Notes: a model not told the origin generated them from the sequence alone. DNA of 6,307 nucleotides from Faecalicatena sp. (GCA_009774255.1 VSNK01000306.1:1-6307), one strand, 5' to 3'; shown: positions 1-6,089, counted from the first letter of the stretch. Made by a program: numbers and translations.

Positions 1-26
1 ATACAATTTCATGTGTTTGTAAAGAA

Positions 27-42
27 TAATTTCATGAAATTA
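27..42. promoter_or_regulatory. Perfect 16-bp palindrome in a cluster of CATG-centred sites
   Basis: TAATTTCATGAAATTA reads the same on both strands. Its core TTTCATGAAA recurs at 49-58 and 203-212, and related half-matches (TTTCATGT near 8-14, TTACATGAA at 40-48 and 61-69) lie around it. The CATG centres at 34.5, 44.5, 53.5 and 65.5 are 9 to 12 bp apart, so the sites face roughly the same side of the helix. This is what is seen; that a regulator binds them cooperatively is inference. The window starts only 26 bases upstream, so the cluster may also serve a divergent gene lying outside it. Confidence 0.5.
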
Positions 43-48
43 CATGAA

Positions 49-66
49 TTTCATGAAACGTTACAT
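49..66 (+). promoter_or_regulatory. Putative upstream operator (inverted-pair copy A)
   Basis: Sequence TTTCATGAAACGTTACAT. It reappears in inverted orientation at 195-212 with 17 of 18 bases identical. It is also the left part of an imperfect inverted repeat (49-70) centred on the CG at 59-60, with 11-bp arms matching at 9 positions. A palindrome around a central CG is the usual shape of LacI-family operators. Copies A and B are centred 142 bp apart and flank the proposed promoter, an arrangement compatible with repression by looping. The regulator itself is not in the window. Confidence 0.5.
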
Positions 67-79
67 GAAGAACTAATGT

Positions 80-99
80 ACAAAACGACTAAGTTTTGT
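80..99. repeat. Small inverted repeat upstream of a TATAAT box
   Basis: ACAAAAC (80-86) and GTTTTGT (93-99) are perfect 7-bp arms around a 6-base spacer. A perfect TATAAT follows at 103-108, but no good -35 lies 16-18 bp before it (ACAAAA at 80-85; TGTACA at 77-82 is 20 bp away). It could be an activator site for an accessory promoter or chance in AT-rich DNA. Support is weak. Confidence 0.25.
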
Positions 100-152
100 T
101 TATATAATTTTCACAAAAATATGTAAATTGACAAATTTTTGAAATAAAGTAC

Positions 153-181
153 TTGTAAATCAAAATTTTACGTGATATTAT
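153..181 (+). promoter_or_regulatory. Likely sigma-A promoter of the transport-hydrolase operon
   Basis: A -35 hexamer TTGTAA (153-158, 4 of 6 consensus) is followed after 17 bp by a -10 hexamer TATTAT (176-181, 5 of 6). An extended -10 TG at 173-174 sits one base upstream of the -10. Transcription would begin near 188, just before operator copy B (195-212), which would place a bound repressor over the start site and early transcript. A perfect TTGACA also occurs at 128-133 but has no -10 at a good distance. No other convincing promoter was found before the first permease gene, so the operon would carry a leader of about 200 nt. Confidence 0.5.
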
Positions 182-194
182 TTTAGCGAAACAG

Positions 195-212
195 ATATAA
201 CGTTTCATGAAA
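195..212 (-). promoter_or_regulatory. Putative downstream operator (inverted-pair copy B)
   Basis: On the minus strand this reads TTTCATGAAACGTTATAT, matching the plus-strand copy at 49-66 at 17 of 18 positions. It straddles the region just downstream of the predicted start of transcription (about 188), a usual place for a repressor site. Two further AACGTT hexamers lie in the leader at 225-230 and 274-279, with poorer surrounding symmetry. The substrate-responsive regulator is expected to be LacI-like from the central CG, but this is inferred only. Confidence 0.5.
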
Positions 213-390
213 GCCATGGTAATGAACGTTATGCGGAAGGAACGGCCGGTCTGACTGCAAAGATGAATCCCGGAACGTTGGGAAGTGACATTTACATATT
301 ATACACAGATTTGATGCCAAATGGTTCATAGTTTATGATGTAGATGCAGATGTTTCCTGACAGTTCCATAGAAAAGGAAGGAGAGATTTT
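213..390 (+). other. Untranslated leader of the first permease gene
   Basis: This stretch has no supported gene. It holds two AACGTT hexamers (225-230, 274-279) and two tiny open frames (216-254, 12 codons; 263-331, 22 codons), neither with a convincing Shine-Dalgarno sequence. No recognised riboswitch or strong hairpin was seen. The Shine-Dalgarno site of the first gene, AAGGAG at 378-383, lies 7 bases before the ATG at 391. Confidence 0.4.
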
Positions 391-1323
391 ATGGCTAGTT
401 CAAAAAGAACACCTGCTCAGGCAGAACAGAAATCGGTATGGGAACGCATGGGCGACCATTGGCAGTTATATCTGATGTTGTCGGTTCCATTAATCCTGAC
501 AATTATTTATAAATATGTACCGATGTACGGTATCCAGATTGCATTCCGTGATTACAAATCCGTACGCGGGATGTGGGGCAGTGAATGGGTAGGTTTGAAA
601 TGGTTCCAGCGTTTCTTTAGTTCTCCAAATTGTATCAGGATGATCAAGAACACGATATTGTTAAGTCTCTATAGTTTATTATGGAGCTTCCCGATACCGA
701 TCATCCTGTCGCTGGCGATCAACCAGCTCAGGTTCAAGCGGTTTAAGCGGTCCGTACAGACGATCCTCTATGCACCGCATTTTATATCCATAATGGTTGT
801 CTGCGGTATGCTGCGTATATTCTTAAGCCCGTCGGGCGGTCTGATCAACCTGATTGCCGGAACAGGGATTGACTTTTTATCAGAGGCATCTGCGTTTCGG
901 ACGATCTATATTGCATCCGGTATCTGGCAGGATGCAGGATGGGGGATCATCGTCTACATGGCATCCCTTGCGAATATTGACGTCTCCCAGTATGAGGCGG
1001 CGAAGATCGACGGGGCTTCCCTGTTCCAGAGGATCCGGTATATTGATTTGCCGGAGCTGGTTCCGCAGATCGTACTTATGCTGATCATGAGCGCAGGTAA
1101 TTTGATGAACGTTGGATTCGAGAAAGTATTCCTGCTCCAGACAGATCTGAATAAGGCAACCAGTGATGTCATTGCGGTATATGTTTACCAACAAGGTATC
1201 GAACATGCCAAATACAGCTATTCTACAGCCGTTGGTCTGTTTAATACAGTAGTCAACGTTATCCTGCTGATTATTGTCAATAAGATAACGAGCAAGATTT
1301 CCGAAGACGTAAGCTTTGTATAG
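391..1323 (+). CDS. Carbohydrate ABC transporter permease, LplB/YteP-like (first membrane subunit)
   Basis: A 310-residue inner membrane subunit of a CUT1-type sugar importer. It pairs with the next gene product to form the translocation channel. The sequence shows a short polar N-terminus and about six hydrophobic segments (near residues 27-46, 84-108, 122-144, 171-193, 224-240 and 281-298). The cytoplasmic EAA loop reads EAAKIDGAS from residue 202, with the conserved glycine at 208; this loop docks the ABC ATPase. Length and layout are normal for the family. The ATG at 391 has a good Shine-Dalgarno site 7 bases upstream. The stop codon is embedded in the Shine-Dalgarno site of the next gene, so the two permeases are probably translationally coupled. 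The sugar cannot be read from the permease; the downstream GH32 gene suggests a sucrose- or fructan-derived oligosaccharide. Confidence 0.93.
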   Translation: MASSKRTPAQAEQKSVWERMGDHWQLYLMLSVPLILTIIYKYVPMYGIQIAFRDYKSVRGMWGSEWVGLKWFQRFFSSPNCIRMIKNTILLSLYSLLWSFPIPIILSLAINQLRFKRFKRSVQTILYAPHFISIMVVCGMLRIFLSPSGGLINLIAGTGIDFLSEASAFRTIYIASGIWQDAGWGIIVYMASLANIDVSQYEAAKIDGASLFQRIRYIDLPELVPQIVLMLIMSAGNLMNVGFEKVFLLQTDLNKATSDVIAVYVYQQGIEHAKYSYSTAVGLFNTVVNVILLIIVNKITSKISEDVSFV

Positions 1324-1329
1324 GAGGTG
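1322..1329 (+). promoter_or_regulatory. Ribosome binding site that fixes the start of the second permease
   Basis: AGGAGGTG is nearly a full anti-Shine-Dalgarno match and overlaps the TAG stop of the first permease. The AGGAGG core ends 6 bases before the ATG at 1334, an ideal spacing. The earlier in-frame ATG at 1316 would lie upstream of this site and inside the preceding gene, so 1334 is preferred. Confidence 0.75.
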
Positions 1330-1333
1330 CAGC

Positions 1334-2242
1334 ATGGGAAAGAGAAAAAAGTCAGGACAGTTGCATGGTTTATCGGACAGGACCAGCGATATTATTCTGG
1401 TAGCGATCTGTCTCATTATTGTATTTTTGGTAGCATATCCGCTGTATTACGTGCTGGTTGCTTCCGTTTCCAATCCTTATGATGTATATGCGGGAAAAAC
1501 GTTCCTGCTTCCAAGCGGGTTTACTCTGGATGGTTACAAGGCAGTATTTGCGGACAAGAGTATTATTACCGGCTTCCTGAACAGTGTTAAATATACGGTA
1601 GTCGGGACGGTATTTTCCGTAGTAATGATTTATTTATCAGCATATCCGCTGAGTGTAAAGAATCTGCCGGGCCGGAAATTCTTAAGTATATTTTTCATTA
1701 TAACCATGTATTTCGGCGGCGGTCTGATGCCTACATATCTCGTAGTCAGGGATACGGGATTGATCGATACGATATGGGCGATGTTTCTTCCGGGAGGCGT
1801 TGCCGTGGGCAATATGATCATTGTACGTAACTTTTTTGAACACAGTATTCCGAAGGAAATGATTGAGGCTGCGGAGATCGACGGCTGTTCGAAATGGACG
1901 ACTTTCATCAAGATCGTGGTTCCGTTAAGTAAGTCCATCATGGCAGTTATGGTCGTATTCAGCATGGTAGCTTATTGGAACGACTGGTTTACCGCTCTCA
2001 TCTATCTGCCTGGAAAGGAAAATGCGCCGCTGCCGCTGGTGCTGCGTAATATCCTGATCAAGAGCTCGGCGAGCGCAAGCCAGGCGGGAATGATTTCCGG
2101 AGGGTATGCGGAACTTAGTAAGCTGACAGAGATGATCAAATTTTCTTCGGTTATCGTGGCGGCTTTGCCAATGCTGATCATCTACCCGTTTGTCCAGAAA
2201 TACTTTGAGAAGGGTATGATGGCAGGAGCGGTCAAGGGTTGA
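1334..2242 (+). CDS. Carbohydrate ABC transporter permease, LplC/YtcP-like (second membrane subunit)
   Basis: A 302-residue partner of the first permease in the same CUT1-type importer. Hydrophobic segments lie near residues 19-43, 84-108, 116-138, 147-168, 201-224 and 260-280. The EAA loop reads EAAEIDGCS from residue 178, with the glycine at 184. The C-terminus, FVQKYFEKGMMAGAVKG, closely follows the ending usual in LplC/YtcP-type permeases. The start at 1334 is chosen on the Shine-Dalgarno evidence; the longer in-frame option at 1316 would add six residues and overlap the previous gene by 8 bases. It lies 10 bases after the first permease and is followed by a 92-base gap, containing a hairpin, before the binding-protein gene. 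Function is firm at family level and substrate is inferred from context. Confidence 0.92.
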   Translation: MGKRKKSGQLHGLSDRTSDIILVAICLIIVFLVAYPLYYVLVASVSNPYDVYAGKTFLLPSGFTLDGYKAVFADKSIITGFLNSVKYTVVGTVFSVVMIYLSAYPLSVKNLPGRKFLSIFFIITMYFGGGLMPTYLVVRDTGLIDTIWAMFLPGGVAVGNMIIVRNFFEHSIPKEMIEAAEIDGCSKWTTFIKIVVPLSKSIMAVMVVFSMVAYWNDWFTALIYLPGKENAPLPLVLRNILIKSSASASQAGMISGGYAELSKLTEMIKFSSVIVAALPMLIIYPFVQKYFEKGMMAGAVKG

Positions 2243-2259
2243 CGTAGGAGTGGACAGAT

Positions 2260-2299
2260 TCCGTTCATCCTGGGGGCAATGCATTGCGGGATGGACGGA
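2260..2299 (+). repeat. Intercistronic hairpin between permease and binding-protein genes
   Basis: TCCGTTCATCC (2260-2270) pairs with GGATGGACGGA (2289-2299): 11 bp with one G-U pair, extendable by two further pairs. The loop contains the perfect 12-base palindrome GCAATGCATTGC (2276-2287), which could form an alternative inner stem. No T-run follows, so it is not a standard intrinsic terminator. Such hairpins before a binding-protein gene often stabilise its mRNA against upstream decay, because the binding protein is needed in excess; that role is inferred here. Confidence 0.55.
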
Positions 2300-2334
2300 T
2301 AGATATGGAATTTTCGGAAAAGGAGATGGGATAA

Positions 2335-3987
2335 TTGAAGAGATGGAAAAGAGTGATTCCCTGTATGCTGACGGCTGGCATGACGGTATCGATGGCAGCA
2401 TGTGGAAATAAAGTCGAAAACTATTATGAACCCGGCGTTACCAACACAGATACTTCCCAGACGGATTTTACGATTATGGGAGGGATCAGTGCGCTGAGTC
2501 CGGGATATGAAGACAATGAGGTCTTAAACCAGATGCAGGAGGACGCGGGGATTAAAATCAACTGGAATGTAATGAGCGATTCTCTGGCAGAGCAGGTAAA
2601 TATCCGGATTGCCGGGAGACAGCTCCCGGACGCGTTTATGGCAGTCGGATTCAGTAATTATGATATCACGACCTATGGAAGCGATGGCGCGTTCATCGAT
2701 CTGAGTCCGTACTTGACGGAGGAATATATGCCGAACCTGTCAAAGATTCTGGAGGAGAACCCGGATATCCGAAGTGCGATCACCATGAGTGACGGCGGTA
2801 TCTACGGCCTTCCGTCCGGAGAGAGGATGGGAACTGCCGGTATCGGAGCCGAGGAGGATTATAATATCTACCAGTTCCCGCAGTTTGCCATGATCAACAA
2901 AGCATGGCTGGATGAACTTAACCTGGAGATCCCTACGACTCTGGATGAACTTCATGAGGTATTAAAGGCATTTGAAGAAAATGATATGGCAACCTATTAT
3001 GGAAATGATGCGGGCAGTACGATTCCTATGAGTACCGGGTTTGACCAGTGGTGCTGGGGGCAGAATGTGTTCTATGCAGGATTTGGGTTTACGAATTGGC
3101 CCAATGACGTGATTAATGATTTGGAGTTAAATGCTGACGGGAAAGTTGACTTCGTGTGTGCAGATGAGAAGTACCGGGACGCATTGACTTATTTCCATGA
3201 CTGGTATGACGAGGGCCTGATTGATGTCGAGATGTTCAGCCAGGATGACAAGCAGCTTATGGCCAAATGCCAGCAGGGGAAGGTAGGTGTAGGTACCTGG
3301 TGGTGGTTTGACCTGTGGGGAGAACATAAGGACGACTATGTATATCTGCCGGTTCTTGACGGGCCGGACGGAACCCACAATGTAACCCTTCGTTCGGCAC
3401 CGCCGCTTAGCTGTGGAAACTTAAGTATCACATGCGCATGTAAGAGTCCGGCAAATCTGCTGAAATTTTTCGACCAGTGGTATGATCCGGAGAACGTGAT
3501 GCAGCTGCAGTACGGCCCGATCGGGACTTACTTTACCGGGCAGGATGAAGACGGAGTATGGCAGAGCATTACGGAAGAGGATGCACAGAAGGAATATGGG
3601 AAAAGTGTTGCGGAACTGAAAGGTGTAAGTGAAGTATACGGTCCCAAGTTGATCTTGAGTAATTACTATGGTTCCACTTTTGCTCTGGAGGATGCCGCGG
3701 TTATCCGGCTGACAGATTTGTATGAGACCTGGATGCCTTATGTGGATGAGAAGGCCGCATATCCGACGGACTGTGTATTCACGGAGGATGAGCTGGATGT
3801 GATCGACCGTTATAAGACAGATTTTGAAAATGCTGTATCCGAACAGGAGGGCTTGTGGATCAAGGAAGGCGGGCCTGCGGACAGTGAGTGGGACGCCTAT
3901 GTGAAGAAGCTTAAGGATACCTGCGGGATGGATGAACTTTTGAAGGTTTATCAGGATGCGTATGACCGCTATATGGAGGCGCGATAG
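2335..3987 (+). CDS. Extracellular solute-binding lipoprotein of the sugar ABC importer, LplA/YtcQ-like
   Basis: A 550-residue lipoprotein that captures the sugar outside the membrane and delivers it to the two permeases. Translation starts at TTG: this start alone supplies the basic MKRWKR n-region, an AAGGAG lies 9 bases upstream (2320-2325), and the nearby ATG at 2343 is out of frame. A hydrophobic stretch (residues 7-20) leads to the lipobox MAAC with the lipidated cysteine at 23, so signal peptidase II processing is expected. A polar tether follows, then the family pattern EDNEVLNQMQEDAGIKINW near residues 61-79, and later DLSPYLTEEYMPNL and GIYGLPSG. The ending, with WDAYVKKLKD and a helix through YQDAYDRYMEAR, is also typical of large LplA-like binding proteins (usually 500-560 residues). 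Nothing suggests damage. The ligand is not identifiable from sequence alone; GH32 next door points to a fructose-containing saccharide. Confidence 0.92.
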   Translation: MKRWKRVIPCMLTAGMTVSMAACGNKVENYYEPGVTNTDTSQTDFTIMGGISALSPGYEDNEVLNQMQEDAGIKINWNVMSDSLAEQVNIRIAGRQLPDAFMAVGFSNYDITTYGSDGAFIDLSPYLTEEYMPNLSKILEENPDIRSAITMSDGGIYGLPSGERMGTAGIGAEEDYNIYQFPQFAMINKAWLDELNLEIPTTLDELHEVLKAFEENDMATYYGNDAGSTIPMSTGFDQWCWGQNVFYAGFGFTNWPNDVINDLELNADGKVDFVCADEKYRDALTYFHDWYDEGLIDVEMFSQDDKQLMAKCQQGKVGVGTWWWFDLWGEHKDDYVYLPVLDGPDGTHNVTLRSAPPLSCGNLSITCACKSPANLLKFFDQWYDPENVMQLQYGPIGTYFTGQDEDGVWQSITEEDAQKEYGKSVAELKGVSEVYGPKLILSNYYGSTFALEDAAVIRLTDLYETWMPYVDEKAAYPTDCVFTEDELDVIDRYKTDFENAVSEQEGLWIKEGGPADSEWDAYVKKLKDTCGMDELLKVYQDAYDRYMEAR

Positions 3988-3994
3988 ATCGGAA

Positions 3995-4011
3995 ATCGGG
4001 AAATACCCGAT
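3995..4011 (+). repeat. Small hairpin just after the binding-protein stop
   Basis: ATCGGG (3995-4000) and CCCGAT (4006-4011) form a perfect 6-bp stem with an AAATA loop, starting 7 bases past the TAG stop. No T-run follows. It is the first of two stems in this gap and may help protect the upstream mRNA from 3' decay. Confidence 0.45.
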
Positions 4012-4031
4012 ATAGGCTTACAAAGCAGTGA

Positions 4032-4067
4032 ACCCAATATCCAGGCAGGTATGTATGGATATTGGGT
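4032..4067 (+). terminator. Strong intercistronic stem-loop between binding protein and GH32; possible leaky terminator
   Basis: ACCCAATATCCA (4032-4043) and TGGATATTGGGT (4056-4067) are perfect 12-bp complements with a 12-base loop. The nearest T-rich stretch (TTTTGATTTTT) begins about 12 bases after the stem rather than directly behind it, so efficient intrinsic termination is doubtful. A processing or stabilising stem, or partial read-through that lowers hydrolase expression relative to the binding protein, fits better. No separate promoter for the hydrolase was recognised in this gap. Confidence 0.5.
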
Positions 4068-4103
4068 AGCTGATGGGAGTTTTGATTTTTAGAAATAGAG
4101 TTT

Positions 4104-4110
4104 GGGAGGT
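4104..4110 (+). promoter_or_regulatory. Ribosome binding site of the GH32 gene with two competing ATGs
   Basis: GGGAGGT precedes two ATG codons. The ATG at 4115 (5 bases away) opens only an 8-codon frame ending at 4141. The ATG at 4120 (10 bases from GGAGG) opens the GH32 frame. The frame decides the call. The upstream ATG could lower translation of the hydrolase. Confidence 0.5.
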
Positions 4111-4119
4111 AAGTAATGT

Positions 4120-5226
4120 ATGACGAGCCAGACATTGCGTGAAGCACGAAAATATGAAGAGGTATTTGAAAAGACGATAAAGAAAGAGGAACGCCCGGAA
4201 TTTCATCTGACTCCCCGTACAGGCTGGATGAATGATCCCAACGGATTTTCCTGGTATAAGGGGCAGTATCACATGTTTTATCAATATTATCCATATGAAT
4301 CCAAGTGGGGGCCGATGCACTGGGGACATGCAGTGAGCAAAGATCTGCTTCATTGGGAGTATCTTCCGGCCGCGCTTGCCCCGGATGAATTCTATGATAT
4401 GGACGGCTGCTTTTCCGGAAGCGCGATAGAGCTTCCGGACGGCAGACAGATGCTCATGTATACAGGCGTGTCAAAAGAACATAAGCATTATGGCTCCCAC
4501 GGTGATGAATTTCAGACGCAGTGTATTGCAATAGGCGATGGAGTGGATTATGAAAAATATGAATACAATCCGGTCCTGGATGGAAAGGAATTGCCGGAAG
4601 GAAGCAGCAAGGCTGATTTCCGAGACCCTAAAATATGGAGAAAAAAAGACGGGACTTACTGTTGTATCATAGGGAACCGTCCGGCGGACGGAAGCGGGCA
4701 GATTCTTTTTTATACCAGTGAGGATGGTTTTCAGTGGAAATACAAGAATGTACTTGTCTCCAATTTTAATCGGTTTGGAAAAATGTGGGAATGCCCGGAT
4801 CTCTTTGAACTGGATGGGAAGTGGGTACTGCTTACCAGTCCCCAGGATATGCTTCCGGAAGGGTTTGAGTATCACAATGGAAACGGAACGCTCTGCCTGA
4901 TCGGGGATTTTGATGAGGATGAGGGTGTATTCCAGGAAATGCATAACCAGTCGGTGGATTATGGGATTGACTTCTATGCCCCTCAGACCGTGCTTACATC
5001 GGACGGAAGGCGGGTTATGATCGGGTGGATGCAGAACTGGGATTCCTGCGGCATCCGTTCGCGGGAAGAACCGTGGTTTGGACAGATGAGCCTCCCGAGA
5101 GAATTATCAATAAAAAACAACAGGCTTTATCAGAAACCGTTAAAAGAGCTGGATGCGATGAGATGCAATAAAGTAGAATATACAGGCGTAACGCTAACAG
5201 AGACGATCTGGCTTGATGGTATTTAG
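4120..5226 (+). CDS. GH32 beta-fructosidase (sucrose/fructan hydrolase), catalytic part, cut short by a stop codon
   Basis: Hydrolyses terminal beta-fructosides such as sucrose or fructo-oligosaccharides. These 368 residues hold the whole five-bladed propeller of GH32: WMNDPNG at 36-42 with nucleophile Asp39, FSGSA at 98-102, FRDP at 167-170 with the transition-state Asp169, WECPD at 223-227 with acid/base Glu224, DFYAPQ at 284-289 and WFGQMSLPREL at 319-329. There is no signal peptide, so it acts in the cytoplasm on sugar brought in by the upstream importer; ABC uptake argues for an unphosphorylated substrate rather than sucrose-6-phosphate. The frame ends at TAG 5224 after the first strand of the C-terminal beta-sandwich, and the same frame resumes with that domain (5242-5616). 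Read across the two stops, the protein would have about 498 positions, a normal length. Whether this shortened protein is stable is uncertain. Confidence 0.88.
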   Translation: MTSQTLREARKYEEVFEKTIKKEERPEFHLTPRTGWMNDPNGFSWYKGQYHMFYQYYPYESKWGPMHWGHAVSKDLLHWEYLPAALAPDEFYDMDGCFSGSAIELPDGRQMLMYTGVSKEHKHYGSHGDEFQTQCIAIGDGVDYEKYEYNPVLDGKELPEGSSKADFRDPKIWRKKDGTYCCIIGNRPADGSGQILFYTSEDGFQWKYKNVLVSNFNRFGKMWECPDLFELDGKWVLLTSPQDMLPEGFEYHNGNGTLCLIGDFDEDEGVFQEMHNQSVDYGIDFYAPQTVLTSDGRRVMIGWMQNWDSCGIRSREEPWFGQMSLPRELSIKNNRLYQKPLKELDAMRCNKVEYTGVTLTETIWLDGI

Positions 5227-5230
5227 GGAT

Positions 5231-5237
5231 GAAGGAG
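5231..5237 (+). promoter_or_regulatory. Shine-Dalgarno-like site between the GH32 stop codons and the restart ATG
   Basis: GAAGGAG lies between TAG 5224 / TGA 5230 and the in-frame ATG at 5242, with 4 bases between the site and the ATG. The spacing is short but could allow reinitiation by ribosomes finishing the upstream part. It could equally be ancestral coding sequence that happens to resemble a ribosome binding site. Confidence 0.35.
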
Positions 5238-5241
5238 TGAT

Positions 5242-5616
5242 ATGGAGCTTACCGTCCGGCCGGGAGATCCACAGGACTTGTACCAGAAATTCGCAGTCCG
5301 GTTTGCCCAGAACGAAAGATACCATACTTCGCTTAGCTTCCGTCCAAGGGAATCTATCTTAAAAATAGACCGGAAATTCTCCGGCTCCAGGAGAGCCAGT
5401 ATCCACCAGCGCCGTAGTCTGGTGAATACTGTGGACGGGGAATTGAAACTGAGGATTATCCTGGACAGGTTTAGCGTGGAGGTCTTTGTAAACGGCGGAG
5501 AGCAGGTGTTGTCAGCAACTATGTACACGGATCAGGAGGCGGACAGGGTGTCATTCTTTGCCGATGGGACTGCCAAGATTGATGTTGTGAAATATGATCT
5601 TAGGGGCGTTTTTTAA
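5242..5616 (+). CDS. GH32 C-terminal beta-sandwich fragment (separated part of the beta-fructosidase)
   Basis: A 124-residue open frame in the same reading frame as the catalytic part, beginning 15 bases after its stop. It matches the C-terminal half of GH32 enzymes: SLSFRPRESILKIDRKFSG (residues 30-48), then LKLRIILDRFSVEVFVNGG and a DVVKYDL ending. The run LDRFSVEVFVNGGEQ is the hallmark of the GH32 C-terminal domain. This domain packs against the propeller and alone has no catalytic residues. It may be a dead pseudogene part, or be translated from ATG 5242 and associate with the catalytic part. The first strand (KVEYTGVTL) is left on the upstream product, so the break is not at a clean domain border, which favours decay. 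The absence of further stops suggests the break is recent or tolerated. Confidence 0.75.
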   Translation: MELTVRPGDPQDLYQKFAVRFAQNERYHTSLSFRPRESILKIDRKFSGSRRASIHQRRSLVNTVDGELKLRIILDRFSVEVFVNGGEQVLSATMYTDQEADRVSFFADGTAKIDVVKYDLRGVF

Positions 5617-5849
5617 ACCTCCGCTTGAAGATCCATGGACTCTGGAGGACCTGACAGAAGCGGCGGAGAAGCTGACGAAGGATGAATGCTATGGCCGGAT
5701 ATGCAAGCGCTGCCCCGGCAGATGATTGTTACCCGCTGGAGCAGTGCGCGATGGCTATTACAGGTTCATGGGAACCGGCGAACCTTGCAAAATATGACAT
5801 CAACAGGGGTCTGATGCCCTTAATTTACCAGCATATTGGGGCGCTGTAA
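5612..5849 (+). pseudogene. Remnant of a second sugar ABC substrate-binding protein
   Basis: Two fragments in different frames resemble sugar-binding proteins of the SBP_bac_1/MalE-like type. The first (5612-5725) reads PPLEDPWTLEDLTEAAEKLT, like the PPKTWDELLEAAKKLTK region of that family. The second (5682-5849) reads AGYASAAPADDCYPL then CAMAITGSWEPANLAKYDIN, like the conserved GKAAMxxxGSW segment. A frameshift lies between YG of the first and AGYA of the second (about 5685-5700). Spacing implies that much of the region between the motifs, and all the 5' end including the signal peptide, are deleted. It begins at or inside the end of the GH32 C-terminal frame, so a deletion has fused the two genes. 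It does not match the intact binding protein at 2335-3987 and would come from a different importer. Confidence 0.7.
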
Positions 5850-6060
5850 GCAAAATGGGTGCAAGGGAGTTCACGAGAGTGCTCACATAGGGGACTCCTG
5901 CCATAAAGAGGATATGGGACAAACCATGCGGTAAGCATAGCCTCGCCGCTCATGGTAGGCGCTGAGCTGACACAATTGGAGGAGTGGACACGCTCTTTGC
6001 TGATGAAAGAAGAAATTTTAAATAATATACCCCTCGCCGTCAGGCGACTTTTCAATGGGC
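5850..6060. other. Unassigned stretch, probably decayed or rearranged DNA
   Basis: This follows the binding-protein remnant. In the same frame, after a stop at 5904, the plus strand is open from 5907 to 6086 and would encode about 60 residues including SPLMVGAELTQLEEWTRSLL and PLAVRRLF, with no start codon and Shine-Dalgarno pair of note. The minus strand is also open over 5825-6055. Neither product was recognised. It could be the tail of another broken gene, a noncoding RNA fragment or intergenic sequence. Confidence 0.4.
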
Positions 6061-6089
6061 TGGTTGCGTTACAGTCCGCGGCCGGTTAG

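Noticed and set aside
128..133. Perfect TTGACA as the operon's -35 box
   Set aside because: No acceptable -10 hexamer lies 16-18 bp downstream (151-156 reads ACTTGT); the TTGTAA/TATTAT pair with extended -10 at 153-181 is better overall.
263..331. 22-codon leader peptide frame
   Set aside because: No convincing Shine-Dalgarno site, no attenuator-like hairpin after it and no telling codon bias.
1316..1333. Earlier ATG for the second permease
   Set aside because: It lies before the AGGAGGTG site and inside the preceding gene; the ATG at 1334 has ideal spacing.
880..1416. Minus-strand open frame of 178 codons
   Set aside because: It is antisense to the first permease, whose EAA loop and membrane segments are unmistakable; no family resemblance was seen in the antisense product.
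1925..2401. Minus-strand open frame of 158 codons
   Set aside because: It runs across the end of the second permease, the intercistronic gap and the binding protein's signal peptide; the product looks like antisense translation.
4115..4141. Eight-codon frame before GH32
   Set aside because: Too short to call a gene; kept only as a possible influence on GH32 translation.
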